Shown here: positions 32,215 through 33,322 of the stretch, in pieces | Layout: every line of letters begins with the position of its first letter | Position numbering within the stretch: position 1 is the stretch's first letter | Origin: Hyphomicrobiales bacterium | Lineage (GTDB): Bacteria > Pseudomonadota > Alphaproteobacteria > Rhizobiales > Rhizobiaceae | Direction of reading: 5' to 3' | Assembly: GCA_900465675.1 (NCBI GenBank) | Contig: UBJR01000026.1 | Coordinates: 1-33,322, forward strand | DNA: 33,322 nt | The notes under the pieces: model-generated | What the model was told of the DNA's origin: nothing | Databases searched by the model: none | The model's input: only the letters and a program-made list of their open reading frames with translations | Position numbers and translations under genes: made by a program

Positions 32215-32679
32215 CTACTCTCGCTTTCGTGGCAGGAGACCCCCACGAATTCTGGAGGCTCTGTCCTTTTGCGCTGTTGCGGCAGGCTTTGCATGGGCTG
32301 ACTGCAAAGCAATAAGGCTCTGCAGTGCACTTTCACGGTCTGCCTCACTCACTTTGCCGACGGAAACACCTGTCAGATCAAAACGCTCTGCGCCCTTCTG
32401 GGCGCAGGCAAGGTAATATCGCTTCGAGTGAACATAGCCAGACGTGACCCGGCGAAGTTTCGATATGGTTATGCCCGGCTTGAGCAAGCCTCTGATCTGG
32501 TCGAAGAGACCAATTGCGAAAGGCCGGACGGGCTCGCCTATTTCGGATGGCAGAATATCGATGGCGCGTACGAGCAGCTCGATGATGGCTTTGGCGCGCC
32601 TGACCTCAAGCTCGGTTGCGAGAATGGGATGTGTATCTTCCCTCCGTGGTTTCTCTGCCGTCAACTCCGGGTCGCTCAT
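32215..32679 (-). CDS. ProQ/FinO-domain RNA-binding protein
   Basis: A 154-residue protein with a ProQ/FinO domain at about residues 28-110: AKAIIELLVRAIDILPSEIG, PVRPFAIGLFDQIRGLLKPG, LRRVTSGYVHSKRYYLACAQ, then AERFDLTGVSVGKVSEAD. The RRY/YDL-type blocks are the FinO fold that binds hairpins with a single-stranded tail. The basic C-terminus (RASRIRGGLLPRKR) fits RNA binding. ATG 32679 or 32685 may be the start. FinO on plasmids limits conjugation by protecting an antisense RNA, and ProQ is a general sRNA chaperone. Plasmid context suggests control of replication or transfer. Confidence 0.82.
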   Translation of the reverse strand: MSDPELTAEKPRREDTHPILATELEVRRAKAIIELLVRAIDILPSEIGEPVRPFAIGLFDQIRGLLKPGITISKLRRVTSGYVHSKRYYLACAQKGAERFDLTGVSVGKVSEADRESALQSLIALQSAHAKPAATAQKDRASRIRGGLLPRKRE

Positions 32680-33059
32680 GATCATCTGCCTTGGGGCTGG
32701 CGATTGTGTTCATATGGGTTTGCTGTTGCAGCCATTAAATTGCGAAACGGCCATAAGGCAAGGGGCTAGCTAGCCTGTGACGAAGTCTGGCCGAGCGAGA
32801 AGATGGAATATGTAATTGACGGCACGGGCTCGCGACGGAGCGTTGACGCTGGCGCGCAGTGTCACCAGACTTCGCGTCCCGCGCGCGCCGGAGCCCTCAA
32901 GTTTCATGCGTTAGGACTGAGCGATGCCCCAGTCGATCTGAGACAATTAAATTGCGACTGATTTGCTATCGCGGCCGGCTCGCTCCCCATCACGAGCCTT
33001 TCACGCCTGAATAGCTGTCTGCCTCTACATTGGCTCCGCCACTTGGCTGGGCGAAAAGC
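32680..33059. other. Spacer without a supported gene
   Basis: About 380 bases upstream of the FinO-domain gene, probably holding its promoter. No protein-like frame or strong hairpin was recognised. Confidence 0.45.
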
Positions 33060-33322
33060 GTGCCCCTCCTGAAGGTGCCGGTCACACAGCGCTCACCGAT
33101 GTACTCGAATTATGGACCGGGAGCACTCTCGGAGAAGGAGACGCGGCTCGATGATCTGTTCGCAGACCCTGGTCAGCTCGCGCCACTTGCCGATGATGCG
33201 TTAGAGCGCCAGACGATCGACAGGATGTTAAAGCTTATGGGCGCCAACGAAGCCCCGGATGAGGCACACAAGAGTTTGAGCTTGGCGCCAGCTTGTCGCC
33301 CGCTGGAGTGCCCCCCATTTCG
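33060..33322 (+). CDS. Partial reading frame of unknown function, runs off the window
   Basis: A frame open from a stop at 33012 to the right end. It reads VPLLKVPVTQRSPMYSNYGP, then SEKETRLDDLFADPGQLAPL and DDALERQTIDRMLKLMGANE. The start could be GTG 33060 or ATG 33099; no clear ribosome site. The middle is acidic and helical, protein-like. The last residues (RPLECPPF) are encoded by the terminal repeat, so the 3' part may be foreign sequence replacing the original gene end. No family recognised. Confidence 0.45.
   Translation, partial: MPLLKVPVTQRSPMYSNYGPGALSEKETRLDDLFADPGQLAPLADDALERQTIDRMLKLMGANEAPDEAHKSLSLAPACRPLECPPF
33304..33322. repeat. Right copy of 19-bp terminal inverted repeat
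   Basis: TGGAGTGCCCCCCATTTCG is the exact reverse complement of the first 19 bases of the window. A partial reading frame runs through it. Any target duplication would lie outside the window and cannot be checked. Confidence 0.7.

Noticed and set aside
1..33322. CRISPR array, tRNA, rRNA, prophage or integrase genes
   Set aside because: No regularly spaced repeats, no tRNA-like cloverleaf and no recombinase motifs were seen while reading both strands.

Overview
The window looks like plasmid or accessory DNA from a Rhizobiaceae member (Rhizobium, Sinorhizobium or Agrobacterium type). The evidence is GC-rich codon use, a SyrB-like regulator, a rhizobial-type CspA, a VirD4-type coupling protein with a VirB11 remnant, a ProQ/FinO-domain protein, and many small rhizobial-type hypotheticals. 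No tRNA, rRNA, transposase, replication gene or CRISPR array was seen. The two extreme ends carry the same 19-base sequence in inverted orientation (CGAAATGGGGGGCACTCCA), so the window is bounded by a terminal inverted repeat.

Region 1 (about 0.2-8.3 kb, + strand) is one tight operon: an OpuC/YehZ-type quaternary-amine ABC importer (binding protein, two permeases, ATPase with a CBS-like tail), two LLM flavin monooxygenases, an ornithine cyclodeaminase/mu-crystallin family protein, and a histidine ammonia-lyase superfamily protein. The lyase lacks the serine of the Ala-Ser-Gly triad that forms the MIO cofactor, and a usual active-site tyrosine is leucine. An importer for betaine-type compounds next to an MIO-less lyase suggests uptake of a trimethylammonium amino acid, with ergothioneine or another histidine betaine as the leading guess. 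Amine elimination and flavin-dependent oxidation of the rest would follow. This is the most interesting system in the window.

Region 2 (about 8.9-21.5 kb) is a loose, stress-flavoured patchwork. It holds a GH13 trehalose-synthase-like enzyme, a DUF1684 protein, CspA, two single-domain response regulators, a GAF histidine kinase, a YflT-like stress protein, SyrB-like proteins and several small hypotheticals. At least four genes are broken: a receiver protein, an SDR, a GFA protein and a metallophosphoesterase. Some intact genes have upstream matches to the GGAAC-N16-CGTT general-stress sigma factor (EcfG/RpoE2) promoter.

Region 3 (about 21.7-30 kb): virD4 is on the minus strand, overlapping the C-terminal remnant of virB11. 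The rest of the type IV secretion locus is absent. In its place sits a minus-strand polar amino acid ABC module (two permeases and a binding protein, no ATPase) with a CapA-type phosphoesterase, facing a divergent LysR regulator with a palindromic operator candidate. A DUF3422 membrane protein follows.

Region 4 (30-33.3 kb) is gene-poor. It has several perfect stem-loops, a few very small ORFs, a ProQ/FinO-domain RNA chaperone and an unidentified reading frame running off the right end.
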